DNA from: Streptomyces prunicolor NBRC 13075 | Lineage (GTDB): Bacteria; Actinomycetota; Actinomycetes; Streptomycetales; Streptomycetaceae | Length of the DNA stretch: 63,129 bases | NCBI RefSeq assembly: GCF_000367365.1 | Contig: NZ_BARF01000093.1 | Span: 1-63,129, forward strand | Reading direction: 5' to 3' | Shown here: one piece after another, positions 1-7,427 of the stretch | How positions within the stretch are numbered: position 1 is the first letter of the stretch | How the letters are laid out: each line of letters starts with the position of its first letter | Notes under the pieces: model-generated | The model's input: the letters and a program-made list of their open reading frames with translations, nothing else | The model's database searches: none | What the model was told of the DNA's origin: nothing | Program-made: the position numbers and the translations under genes

Positions 1-21
1 GCGCCCCTTGAGTAGGACCAC

Positions 22-528
22 TTACCCGTGTTTGACCACCAGCGCAGTCGCCACAGCCATCAAGCCCTCTCCCCTGCCCGGGAACCCCAAACCGTCCGTT
101 GTCGCCCCGGACACGGACACCGGAGCCCCCGCCGCCTCCGACAGGACCTTCTGGGCTTCGTCTCGCCGCTTGCCGATCTTCGGTCTCGGGCCTACCACCT
201 GTACGGCGACATTGCCGATGGTGAAGCCCGCCTCGCGGACGATCCTCGCCGCCTCCCTCAACAACGTCACCCCGGACGCGCCCGACCACTCAGGGCGGCC
301 GATACCGAAGTGCTGGCCCAGGTCACCGAGCCCGGCGGCGGAGAACAGGGCGTTGCAGGCCGCGTGGGCGACGACGTCCGCGTCGGAGTGGCCGGCCAGG
401 CCCGGGCCCTCGCCCTCCCACTTCAGGCCGGCGCACCACAGGTCGCGGCCTTCCTCGAAGGCGTGGATGTCGGTGCCGATGCCTACCTGGGGCAGGGGGT
501 ACGGCATCGAGGGCGTCTCAGAAGCCAT
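22..528 (-). CDS. ispF: 2-C-methyl-D-erythritol 2,4-cyclodiphosphate synthase
   Basis: Fifth enzyme of the MEP isoprenoid pathway. It cyclises CDP-ME 2-phosphate to MEcPP with release of CMP in the cytosol. The 168-residue product has the family length. The zinc-binding GxDxHxF segment (GTDIHAF) lies near residue 17, followed by GHSDADVVAHA and, near the C-terminus, the TTDGLGFPGRGEG segment that matches the conserved TTTE-GF loop. The start overlaps the end of ispD by 11 bp, so the two genes are probably translationally coupled, the usual ispDF arrangement in actinobacteria. The gene ends only 21 bases from the window edge. Function is assigned by family motifs and gene order; confidence is high. 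Confidence 0.96.
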   Translation of the reverse strand: MASETPSMPYPLPQVGIGTDIHAFEEGRDLWCAGLKWEGEGPGLAGHSDADVVAHAACNALFSAAGLGDLGQHFGIGRPEWSGASGVTLLREAARIVREAGFTIGNVAVQVVGPRPKIGKRRDEAQKVLSEAAGAPVSVSGATTDGLGFPGRGEGLMAVATALVVKHG

Positions 529-1270
529 CGTTCAGCCTCCTGCGGGCCAGGACCGCCTCCGCGAGGACCAGGTCCAGGGGGCGGGTCACCTTGAAGGCCT
601 CCTCGTGGCCGGGGACGACCACGACCGTGAGGCCCAACTGCTCGACCATGCTCGCGTCGTCGGTGACGTTGTCGGTGACCGTCTCGTGGGCGCGGACCAG
701 GGTCGCGCGGTCGAAGCCCTGCGGTGTCTGTACGGCGCGGAGGCGGGCGCGTTCCGGAGTGGCGACCACCGGTTCCGGGTCGCCGGGGTGCGCGACCGGC
801 TCGACTTCCTTGACGGTGTCGGCGAGGGGCAGGGCCGGTACGACGGCGGGGGCTCCGTCCCGTACGGCCTCGATGACCGCGTCGACCGTGTCCACCGGGA
901 CGAGCGGGCGGGCCGCGTCGTGGACCAGGACGATGTCGTGGCCGGGGGGCAGCGCGTCCAGGCCGAGCTTCACGGACTCCTGGCGGGAGTCGCCGCCGGG
1001 GACGACCAGGAAGTCGGTGCGGTCGGGGAGCGCGTGGGCGTCCAGGAGGGTCTTCACCTCGGCCGCGCCATCGGGCGGGGCCACTACGACGACCAGCGAG
1101 ACCGCGCGGGACGCGGCCAGGGCGCGGATCGCGTGGATCAGCATGGGGGTGCCGTTCAGCGCGCGGAGCGCTTTGGGGGCGCCCGGGCCGAGGCGTACGC
1201 CCCGTCCGGCGGCCGGGATCACGGCGGCGACGGAGGACTGCGCCTGCGAAGAGCGCGAATCGTCAGACAT
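518..1270 (-). CDS. ispD: 2-C-methyl-D-erythritol 4-phosphate cytidylyltransferase
   Basis: Third MEP-pathway enzyme; transfers CMP from CTP to MEP. The 250-residue protein has the glycine-rich nucleotide-binding start AAVIPAAGRGVRLGPGAPKA, the VHDAARPLV active-site segment in the middle, and a C-terminal TDDASMVEQLG segment typical of IspD. It sits directly upstream of ispF with an 11-bp overlap. A gap of about 330 bases separates it from carD upstream, so it may have its own promoter. Length and motifs are normal and the identification is secure. Confidence 0.96.
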   Translation of the reverse strand: MSDDSRSSQAQSSVAAVIPAAGRGVRLGPGAPKALRALNGTPMLIHAIRALAASRAVSLVVVVAPPDGAAEVKTLLDAHALPDRTDFLVVPGGDSRQESVKLGLDALPPGHDIVLVHDAARPLVPVDTVDAVIEAVRDGAPAVVPALPLADTVKEVEPVAHPGDPEPVVATPERARLRAVQTPQGFDRATLVRAHETVTDNVTDDASMVEQLGLTVVVVPGHEEAFKVTRPLDLVLAEAVLARRRLNDGF

Positions 1271-1600
1271 CGGTTCCTGTCAGGTTTGTGTGCTCGACCT
1301 ACGTGGGTATGGCCTCAGGAGTGCCGGGCGCGACGCCTTGACCGGACCCTTCCGTGACACCGGTCGAGCCAGCTGCCCGGGCCCGGCACACCATTATCGG
1401 GGGATGCTTCTCCGACGTTCGACGGAGTCGGAATCTCAGGTCTCGGAGGTTCGGGTCTCTGAGTCTTCGACGGAGTCCGGAGTCGAGGTCGGAGTCTCGG
1501 AAAATTCCCCCGAACATGCCGAAGCGCCCGGCGACAAGGGAGCTGTCATCGGGCACCACGGCATTTCAGTGTGCTGAGCAGGGCGTACCAGTCGCCTGCG
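1271..1600. other. Intergenic region with GA-rich quasi-repeats
   Basis: Between ispD and carD. I see no convincing gene. Roughly 1420-1500 is made of irregular repeats of GGAGTC, GGTCTC and GGTTCG, giving a purine/pyrimidine-skewed stretch. An open frame crosses it on the minus strand but encodes only a repetitive R/D/L string. It probably holds the ispDF promoter and leader. Confidence 0.4.
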
Positions 1601-2083
1601 TCAGGACGCGAGAACCTCGTCGAGCAGGGCCTCGGCCTTGTCCTCGTTCGTGTTCTCCGCGAGCGCGAGCTCACTCACCAGGATCTGGCGAGCCTTGGCG
1701 AGCATGCGCTTCTCACCTGCGGACAGTCCGCGCTCGCGCTCACGACGCCACAGGTCACGGACGACTTCCGCGACCTTGATGACATCGCCGGAGGCGAGCT
1801 TCTCGAGATTTGCCTTGTAACGACGCGACCAGTTCGTGGGCTCCTCGGCATACGGAGCGCGCAGCACCTCGAAGACCCGGTCCAGCCCGTCCTGACCGAC
1901 CACATCACGTACGCCGACGAACTCCGCATTGTCCGCTGGCACACGCACCGTCAGGTCACCCTGAGCGACCTTCAGCACCAAATAGGTCTTGTCCACGCCT
2001 TTGATCTGGCGAGTTTCGATAGCCTCGATCAGCGCGGCCCCGTGATGGGGATAGACCACGGTGTCGCCAACCTTGAACGTCAT
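1601..2083 (-). CDS. carD: CarD-family RNA polymerase-binding transcription regulator
   Basis: Global regulator that binds the RNA polymerase beta subunit and stabilises the open promoter complex. The 160-residue protein begins MTFKVGDTVVYPHHGAALIE, the hallmark of the CarD/TRCF RNAP-interaction domain (about residues 1-65), followed by a helical, basic DNA-contacting C-terminal domain (ASGDVIKVAEVVRDLWRRER...). Length agrees with mycobacterial and streptomycete CarD (about 160 residues). Its place beside ispD-ispF and the pho genes matches the Streptomyces core order. It is preceded by a long noncoding region that must contain its promoter. Confidence 0.95.
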   Translation of the reverse strand: MTFKVGDTVVYPHHGAALIEAIETRQIKGVDKTYLVLKVAQGDLTVRVPADNAEFVGVRDVVGQDGLDRVFEVLRAPYAEEPTNWSRRYKANLEKLASGDVIKVAEVVRDLWRRERERGLSAGEKRMLAKARQILVSELALAENTNEDKAEALLDEVLAS

Positions 2084-2671
2084 GTGACAGGTACCCCTTC
2101 CGTGGCTATCCAGGGTAACACGGAAACTGCGGGTTCTGAATGGCGTTTTCGCAGGTCAGAGCGCATCTCGGGGCTTGACAACAGCAACAGGAACGTGCTG
2201 CGGAGGCCCGGCGGAAGAGGGTATTCGCAGGTCGGAGCAGCTCTCCGGGCGAGGTGAAACGCGTACGTTACACACATCCGGAGGCGCCTCCAAGCGGACG
2301 AACGTCCCTAAATGTCTGGTTCCAAGTGCTCGACTTCCGCTACTCCGTTCGGTGGGCGGAGCCCGGTGCGAGACGAATCCGGAATTGATCAACGAAGGCC
2401 GTCGAGATGCCGGTGATCAATTATCCGAGGCGCCGTGCATTCTTCACCGAAAATCCGCCGACGGACGTCTGAGCTGCTTATGTGAATGCCGGACGAGTGT
2501 CGGGCACAAGTGACCCGCGAGTCACTTGAGGCACACGGGTACCCGGTTGAGGGAGGGTCGGGTGCGGTGGCGCGGGAACGGCTCGGTAACCTAAGGCCGC
2601 TGACAGACACTTAGGGCGGCTTTATTCGGGAGTCGCCCTGCTCCGCCCACGTTCAAGGAGTAGCCGCCGCC
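2084..2671. other. 588-bp intergenic region with a long-spaced inverted repeat
   Basis: Divergent promoter region between carD and the lipoprotein gene; no gene seen. It is less GC-rich than its surroundings. A perfect 9-bp inverted repeat, AATTGATCA (2383-2391) and TGATCAATT (2414-2422), is separated by 22 bases and could be an operator or a stem-loop. CTTGACAACAG near 2173 resembles a -35 element. The lipoprotein ribosome-binding site AAGGAG lies at about 2655-2660. Confidence 0.45.
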
Positions 2672-3331
2672 GTGAGCAGCAGCCTTCGACGCGGCGCCCT
2701 CGCCGCCGCCACCATCGCGTTCTCGATCGCCTCCCTCGCCGCGTGCGGTGCCGGCAACGACGCCCAGACGCTGGAGGTCAAGCCGGACAACGCGGCCGTC
2801 TCCGTCGGCACCATCAAGGTGCAGAACGCACTCGTCATCACCCAGCCCCTCACCGAGTCCGGCTCCGAGGCCGCGGGCCCGGCGGTGATCTCCGCGACCC
2901 TGTTCAACTCCGACATCCGCCACGCCCAGACCCTGGACTCCATCACCGTCGACGGTGTGGGCACCGCCAAGCTGACCCCCGCCAAGGGCAAGGGCAAGCT
3001 GGAGATCCCGGCCGGCGGCTCGCTCGTCCTGGGCGGCAAGGGCAACGCCTCCGCGGCGCTGACCGACCCCGCCGGCATCACGGACGGCAACGCCCAGAAG
3101 GTCACCTTCACCCTCAGCAGGACCGGCGGCGTGAGCCTGAGCGCCTTCGTCGTCCCGGCCGACAGCTACTTCACCAAGTGGGGCCCGACCTCGATCCCCT
3201 CGACGCCGGCCGCGGGCTCCACCGCGACCGGCTCCGCCTCCCCGAAGCCGGGCAAGAGCACGTCGGCCACCCCGACCGACGCGGCCTCCGCGAGCGCGAC
3301 GGCCACGGAGACGGGCACCACCACCGGCTGA
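2672..3331 (+). CDS. Secreted lipoprotein, DUF461-like
   Basis: Putative exported lipoprotein of 219 residues of unknown function. The GTG start is preceded by AAGGAG. A signal peptide with a lipobox (LAACG, cysteine about residue 25) is followed by an Ig-like beta domain (VSVGTIKVQNALVI..., about residues 42-155). The remainder is a low-complexity Ser/Thr/Ala/Pro tail of the kind found in cell-wall-spanning linkers. The domain resembles the PCu(A)C/DUF461 copper-chaperone-like fold, but I see no clear H-M metal motif, so copper binding is not supported. It is convergent with phoP and shares the terminator between them. Confidence 0.85.
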   Translation: MSSSLRRGALAAATIAFSIASLAACGAGNDAQTLEVKPDNAAVSVGTIKVQNALVITQPLTESGSEAAGPAVISATLFNSDIRHAQTLDSITVDGVGTAKLTPAKGKGKLEIPAGGSLVLGGKGNASAALTDPAGITDGNAQKVTFTLSRTGGVSLSAFVVPADSYFTKWGPTSIPSTPAAGSTATGSASPKPGKSTSATPTDAASASATATETGTTTG

Positions 3332-3346
3332 GCGACAGTCGTACGG

Positions 3347-3395
3347 CTACGACGACGGGCGGGACCTCACGGAGAGGTCCCGCCCGTCGTCGTAG
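3347..3395. terminator. Bidirectional intrinsic terminator
   Basis: Perfect 21-bp stem (3347-3367 with 3375-3395) and a 7-base loop, between the convergent lipoprotein and phoP genes. There is no U-run, as is usual for Streptomyces terminators. Confidence 0.85.
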
Positions 3396-3419
3396 AGCCG
3401 GTGATGGAGTGTTCGCGGT

Positions 3420-4100
3420 TTACGGCTCGAACTTGTAGCCCAGGCCGCGCACCGTCACCAGGTACCTGGGCGCGCCCGGGTCCGGCTCGATCTTGGCTCG
3501 GAGGCGCTTGACGTGGACGTCCAGGGTCTTGGTGTCGCCCACGTAGTCGGCGCCCCAGACTCTGTCGATGAGCTGCATGCGGGTCAGTACGCGGCCCGCG
3601 TTGCGCAGGAGCATCTCCAGCAGGTCGAACTCCTTGAGGGGCAGGTCGACCTTGGAGCCGGAGACCGTGACCACGTGGCGATCCACGTCCATGCGGACCG
3701 GACCTGCCTCGAGGGCGGCCGGGGTGACCTCCTCGGGCTCGCCGCGGCGGCGCAGGACGGCCCGGATACGGGCGACGAGCTCGCGGGACGAGAAGGGCTT
3801 GGTGACGTAGTCATCGGCTCCTATTTCCAGGCCTACGACCTTGTCGATCTCGCTGTCCTTGGCCGTCACCATGATGACGGGGACGTTGGAGCGGCCGCGC
3901 AGCTGGCGGCAGACCTCCGTGCCGGGGAGCCCCGGCAGCATCAGGTCGAGCAGGACGAGGTCGGCGCCGTTGCGCTCGAACTCGTCGAGTCCGTCGGGCC
4001 CGGTGGTCGCGATGGCGACCTCGAAGCCCTCCTTGCGGAGCATGTACGACAGGGCGTCGGAGAAGGACTCCTCGTCCTCGACGACGAGCACTCGGGTCAC
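3420..4100 (-). CDS. phoP: Response regulator PhoP
   Basis: DNA-binding response regulator of the phosphate-starvation PhoR-PhoP system. In Streptomyces it activates phosphate scavenging and modulates secondary metabolism and development. The 226-residue protein has a receiver domain (MTRVLVVEDEESF start, phospho-acceptor Asp in LVLLDLMLPG near residue 51, conserved Lys in VTKPF near residue 101) and a C-terminal OmpR-type winged helix (about 128-224, ending VRGLGYKFEP). The start overlaps the 3' end of phoR by 4 bp (ATGA), so the gene is translationally coupled to the kinase. Very secure. Confidence 0.97.
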   Translation of the reverse strand: MTRVLVVEDEESFSDALSYMLRKEGFEVAIATTGPDGLDEFERNGADLVLLDLMLPGLPGTEVCRQLRGRSNVPVIMVTAKDSEIDKVVGLEIGADDYVTKPFSSRELVARIRAVLRRRGEPEEVTPAALEAGPVRMDVDRHVVTVSGSKVDLPLKEFDLLEMLLRNAGRVLTRMQLIDRVWGADYVGDTKTLDVHVKRLRAKIEPDPGAPRYLVTVRGLGYKFEP

Positions 4101-5350
4101 GGAAGGACCTCCGGGGCGGGAAGCGGTTCGTACGGGGATGGTTCAGGGGACTCCTCGACCTCGTCGTCGAGGTCGGGGTGCTGGTGGGCGCGGTCGCGGG
4201 CCGCACCCGCCTCCGGCAGTCGCAGGGTGAACGTGGAACCCTGTCCCTCGGAGCTCCACACCGTGACCTCCCCGCCGTGCGAGGCGGCCACGTGCTTGAC
4301 GATCGCCAGCCCGAGACCCGTACCGCCGGTGGCCCGCGAACGGGCCGGGTCGACACGGTAGAAGCGCTCGAACACGCGCTCCTTGTCCTTCTCGGAGATG
4401 CCGATGCCCTGGTCGGTGACGGCGACCTCGATGTGGTCGCCGCCCGGCGCGGCGACCCGGCTGGCTGCTATGCCGACGCGGGTGCGGGCGGGCGAGTAGT
4501 TGACGGCGTTCTCGACCAGGTTGCCCAGGGCGGCGGCCAGCTGGCCGCGGTTGCCGTAGACGTGCAGGTCGGCGGTGCCGCCGGCGGCCATGGTGATCTG
4601 CTTGGTGCCGGCCTGGTGCCGGCAGCGGTCGATGGCCTCGGCGACGAGTTCGTCGACGCCGACGGGTTCGGCGTCTTCGAGCGGGTCGTCGTTCTGGACC
4701 CGTGACAGGTCGATGAGCTCCTGCACGAGATTGGTCAGGCGCGTGGCCTCGATCTGCATCCGGCCGGCGAAACGCTCCACCGCCTCAGGATCGTCGGAGG
4801 CGTCCATGACCGCCTCCGAGAGGAGGGACAGCGCGCCGACGGGGGTCTTCAGTTCGTGGCTCACATTCGCCACGAAGTCACGTCGTACGGCCTCGATACG
4901 GCGGGCCTCGGTGAGGTCCTCCACGAGGAGCAGGACGAGCCGGGAGCCGAGCGGCGCCACCCGGGCGGAGACCGCGAGGGCCTCGCCGCGGCCGGTGCCG
5001 CGCCGGGGCAGATCCAGCTCGACCTGGCGTATCTCGCCGTCGCGCCGGGTGTCCCGGGCCATCTTGAGCATGGGGTCGACGGAGAGTTTCCCGCCGCGGA
5101 CGAGTCCGAGGGCGTACGCCGCCGAGCTCGCCTTGACCACGGCGTCCGCTTCGTCGAGGACGACGGCCGAGGAACGGAGCACCGACAGGACGGTGTCCAC
5201 ACCCGGCGGAAGCACCGGGTCCGTGTGCAGGGACGTCCTCGTCGGTCGTTTCTGGTCGCGTTCGCTCCAGCGGAACGCCAGCATGGCGATGACGCCGGTG
5301 AGCACCCCGGCGATCGCTGCCGCTGCGGCGACCGCCGCGTTCACGTCCAT
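4097..5350 (-). CDS. phoR: Sensor histidine kinase PhoR
   Basis: Membrane sensor kinase for phosphate limitation that phosphorylates PhoP. The 417 residues start with one membrane helix (about 4-26), then a PAS-like region, the HisKA helix with H-box VANVSHELKTPVG, and the HATPase domain with N-box NLVENAVNYSP, G1 DQGIGI and G2 GGTGLGLAI. An acidic, proline-rich tail follows. It is first in the phoR-phoP operon and divergent from phoU, with the PHO box in the shared promoter region. Confidence 0.96.
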   Translation of the reverse strand: MDVNAAVAAAAAIAGVLTGVIAMLAFRWSERDQKRPTRTSLHTDPVLPPGVDTVLSVLRSSAVVLDEADAVVKASSAAYALGLVRGGKLSVDPMLKMARDTRRDGEIRQVELDLPRRGTGRGEALAVSARVAPLGSRLVLLLVEDLTEARRIEAVRRDFVANVSHELKTPVGALSLLSEAVMDASDDPEAVERFAGRMQIEATRLTNLVQELIDLSRVQNDDPLEDAEPVGVDELVAEAIDRCRHQAGTKQITMAAGGTADLHVYGNRGQLAAALGNLVENAVNYSPARTRVGIAASRVAAPGGDHIEVAVTDQGIGISEKDKERVFERFYRVDPARSRATGGTGLGLAIVKHVAASHGGEVTVWSSEGQGSTFTLRLPEAGAARDRAHQHPDLDDEVEESPEPSPYEPLPAPEVLP

Positions 5351-5423
5351 GCCCCCAGGTTAGGCATGGGATACCTCCTGGCCACAGCCATCGGAGTGCG
5401 ACCTCGAACACTCGTCGCCCAGA

Positions 5424-5456
5424 GTTCACCTTGGAGCCAGTATTGGTTCATTTGGG
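5424..5456 (+). promoter_or_regulatory. Putative PHO box (PhoP operator)
   Basis: GTTCACC at 5424 and GTTCATT at 5446 are in the same orientation and exactly 22 bp apart, i.e. two 11-bp steps. This is the spacing of the direct-repeat units in Streptomyces PhoP operators. It lies in the phoR/phoU divergent intergenic region, where autoregulation by PhoP is expected. Confidence 0.7.
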
Positions 5457-5579
5457 TTGGCGGAAACCGTCGCGTAGGAGGGGGAACGTGGGAGCGTGGG
5501 GTGGAAGGGCCGGTTTTTAGTCACACCGACGGGCCCGGGGCCCCTGGCCCCCGAAGCAAACGTAGGAGAGGGAAACCTG

Positions 5580-6269
5580 ATGCGGGACGCGTACCACGAG
5601 GAACTTGACTCGATCGGTGACGGTCTGGTGGAGATGGCCCGGCTGACCGGGTCGGCGATCGGACGCGCCACGACGGCCATCCTGGACTCCGACCTGAAGC
5701 TGGCCGAGAGCGTCATCGAGGCCGACAAGAAGGTCGACGACCTCCAGCACGACCTCGAAGCCCGGGCCATAGCCCTGCTGGCCCGGCAGCAGCCGGTGGC
5801 GACGGACCTGCGCATCGTCGTCACGTCCCTGCGCATGTCCGCCGACCTGGAGCGTTCCGGCGACCTCGCCCAGCACGTGGCGAAGCTGGCCCGGCTGCGC
5901 TTCCCCGACCGCGCGGTGCCGCACGACCTGCACGCGACCATCCTGGAGATGGGCCAGCTCGCCCAGCGCCTGATGGCGAAGGCGGCCGAGGTCATCATCA
6001 CGAAGGACGTCGACCTCGCCCTCCAGCTGGAGCAGGACGACGACGCGATGGACCTCCTCCACCGCACGCTCTTCCAGCACCTGCTGGACGACAAGTGGAA
6101 GCACGGCATCGAGACGGCGGTCGACGTGACCCTGCTCGGCCGCTACTACGAGCGCTTCGCCGACCACGCGGTGTCGGTCGCGAAGCGCGTGGTGTTCCTG
6201 GTGACGGGCGAGCACGCGGACGAGCTGCAGCCGGACATCCAGCCGGTTACGGGGGCCGAGGGGGCGTAG
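5580..6269 (+). CDS. phoU: Phosphate signalling protein PhoU
   Basis: Negative regulator of the Pho regulon that links phosphate-transporter status to PhoR. The 229-residue product starts MRDAYHEELDSI, preceded by GTAGGAGAGGG, so I take this ATG rather than an in-frame codon 84 bases upstream. It has two three-helix PhoU repeats, each with the E/DxxxD metal-cluster pattern (ESVIEADKKVDDLQHDLE at about 42-60 and QLEQDDDAMDLLHRTLF at about 146-162). It is divergent from phoRP and likely PhoP-controlled. Confidence 0.96.
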   Translation: MRDAYHEELDSIGDGLVEMARLTGSAIGRATTAILDSDLKLAESVIEADKKVDDLQHDLEARAIALLARQQPVATDLRIVVTSLRMSADLERSGDLAQHVAKLARLRFPDRAVPHDLHATILEMGQLAQRLMAKAAEVIITKDVDLALQLEQDDDAMDLLHRTLFQHLLDDKWKHGIETAVDVTLLGRYYERFADHAVSVAKRVVFLVTGEHADELQPDIQPVTGAEGA

Positions 6270-6300
6270 GCCACCGGGCACGGGTCCGGGCGGGGCTTCC

Positions 6301-6330
6301 GGGCCGGGGGCTTGCGGGCCGGGGGCTTGC
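6301..6330 (+). repeat. Tandem 15-bp repeat after phoU
   Basis: Two exact copies of GGGCCGGGGGCTTGC in tandem. They are flanked by GGCTTCC (6294-6300) and GGAAGCC (6333-6339), so the whole element can fold as a hairpin and may act as the phoU terminator. Confidence 0.7.
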
Positions 6331-6410
6331 GGGGAAGCCTCAATGCGCCGTTGATGCGCCCGGCGAAACGGGCATCCAATGGGCACAGGCACCAGCCTCT
6401 AGGAGGACCC

Positions 6411-6566
6411 ATGGCCGAATCCCCCGCCACGACGCCGGACCCGACGCAGGAGCGCGAGACGCAGCAGCCCGCCGAGATCAAGAGCCTCCCGCTCTTCGGC
6501 GCCTGCGGCTGCGGCTCGGGCTGCGGGTGCGGGTGCCAGTCGGGCAATCCCTGCCAGTGCGGCTGA
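6411..6566 (+). CDS. Small cysteine-rich metallothionein-like peptide
   Basis: A 51-residue protein with a strong ribosome-binding site (AGGAGG, 6 bases before ATG). The first 30 residues are polar and probably disordered (MAESPATTPDPTQERE...). The C-terminal 20 residues carry all seven cysteines as C-x-C, C-x-C-x-C and C-x4-to-5 spaced groups (C32, C34, C38, C40, C42, C48, C50) with glycine spacers. This density of CxC motifs suggests a metal thiolate cluster. It lies between phoU and a gene for a nickel-binding DUF4242 protein and is followed by its own terminator. No family name is known to me; metal binding is inferred from composition and context. Confidence 0.8.
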   Translation: MAESPATTPDPTQERETQQPAEIKSLPLFGACGCGSGCGCGCQSGNPCQCG

Positions 6567-6598
6567 CCGCGACCGACGTACAGAGCCTTTGATTCCGT

Positions 6599-6638
6599 CG
6601 AAGGGGCCCCGGTGCTTCACGGCACCGGGGCCCCTTCG
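6599..6638. terminator. Strong intrinsic terminator
   Basis: Perfect 17-bp stem (6599-6615 with 6622-6638) and a 6-base loop, directly after the cysteine-rich peptide gene. Confidence 0.85.
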
Positions 6639-6713
6639 TCGTGCCGCCGGAGCCGTACGGGCGCAGCATGGAAGGGAAACCCGGAGGGGTCGAAGGGAAG
6701 GAGGTGCGCGGTC

Positions 6714-6962
6714 ATGGCTCAGTACATGGACGTACACCACGGGATGAAGGGCATCACGGCCGACCAGTTGATGGCGGCCCACAAGGCGGATCTCGCCGTG
6801 GAGAAGGACGAGGGTGTCCACTTCGAGCGGGCCTGGGCGGATCCGGAGAGCGGGACCGTCTACTGCCTGTCGGAGGCGCCGTCGCCCGAGGCGGTCCAGC
6901 GCGTGCACGAGCGCGCGGGGCACCGGGCGGACGAGGTGCACGCGGTGCCGTACTCGATCTGA
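6714..6962 (+). CDS. DUF4242 nickel-binding protein (SCO4226 type)
   Basis: 82-residue ferredoxin-like fold protein. The ATG is chosen because GGAGG lies about 8 bases upstream and the length equals that of S. coelicolor SCO4226, a structurally characterised nickel-binding protein, as far as I recall. The sequence runs MAQYMDVHHGMKGITADQL...ERAWADPESGTVYCLSEAPS...VHERAGHRADEVHAVPYSI, with several His residues and the single Cys in VYCLSEAP. Dimeric Ni(II) binding is known for the homologue and inferred here. The Nur-type nickel regulator at 61821-62318 may be functionally related. Confidence 0.88.
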   Translation: MAQYMDVHHGMKGITADQLMAAHKADLAVEKDEGVHFERAWADPESGTVYCLSEAPSPEAVQRVHERAGHRADEVHAVPYSI

Positions 6963-6973
6963 CGACCGGCCAG

Positions 6974-6997
6974 CCCCACCCCCGACCGGGTGGGGCG
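6974..6997. terminator. Intrinsic terminator
   Basis: GCCCCACCC paired with GGGTGGGGC around a 6-base loop, 12 bases after the stop codon of the DUF4242 gene. Confidence 0.75.
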
Positions 6998-7078
6998 CTC
7001 CATGGTTCCTCGAGGCGCGCGAAGGCATCGTAGAAGGAAGCCGGTCCCCCCGGGGCCCTCGTCCGGAAGGACCGTCCC

Positions 7079-7270
7079 ATGGAATCAACGCAGTTCACGA
7101 ACTCCGACTCCGCCACGGTCCCCGGCGAGAACTCCCTCGCGCCGCTGCTGGCCGCGTGGGACCTGGCGCACCCCGCCACGGGCGACCCCGAGTGGCGGCA
7201 CGTGCTGGACGAGATCGCGCACCCCCGCACCACGGAGGCGTTCCAGCGCCTCGCCGGGTCCGCCGCCTGA
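7079..7270 (+). CDS. Small hypothetical protein
   Basis: 63-residue acidic protein (MESTQFTNSDSATVPGEN...WDLAHPATGDPEWRHVLDEIAHPRTTEAFQRLAGSAA) with no signal peptide or membrane segment. The upstream GGAAGGACC fits a ribosome-binding site, and third-position GC is high, which supports a real gene. I do not recognise a family. The PEWRHVLDEIAHPRTTEAFQRLAG part could form a short two-helix unit. It has no obvious operon partner. Confidence 0.6.
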   Translation: MESTQFTNSDSATVPGENSLAPLLAAWDLAHPATGDPEWRHVLDEIAHPRTTEAFQRLAGSAA

Positions 7271-7427
7271 GTCAAGAGGGCCGATCGTCAGCTCCGTTCG
7301 TGCATTGAGTGCTGTTTGGGCAAAGGGTTCGACATCGGCAGTTCAACTGTCTTGTCCTGTGCATGTCTCACTGGGTGAGATGCACGCAGACCATTGCGTG
7401 CAACTCGTAACCACCCAGGGGGCATTC

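Noticed and set aside
1299..1559. Open frame with repeated R/D/L residues upstream of ispD
   Set aside because: Encoded by low-complexity GA-rich DNA, no ribosome-binding site.
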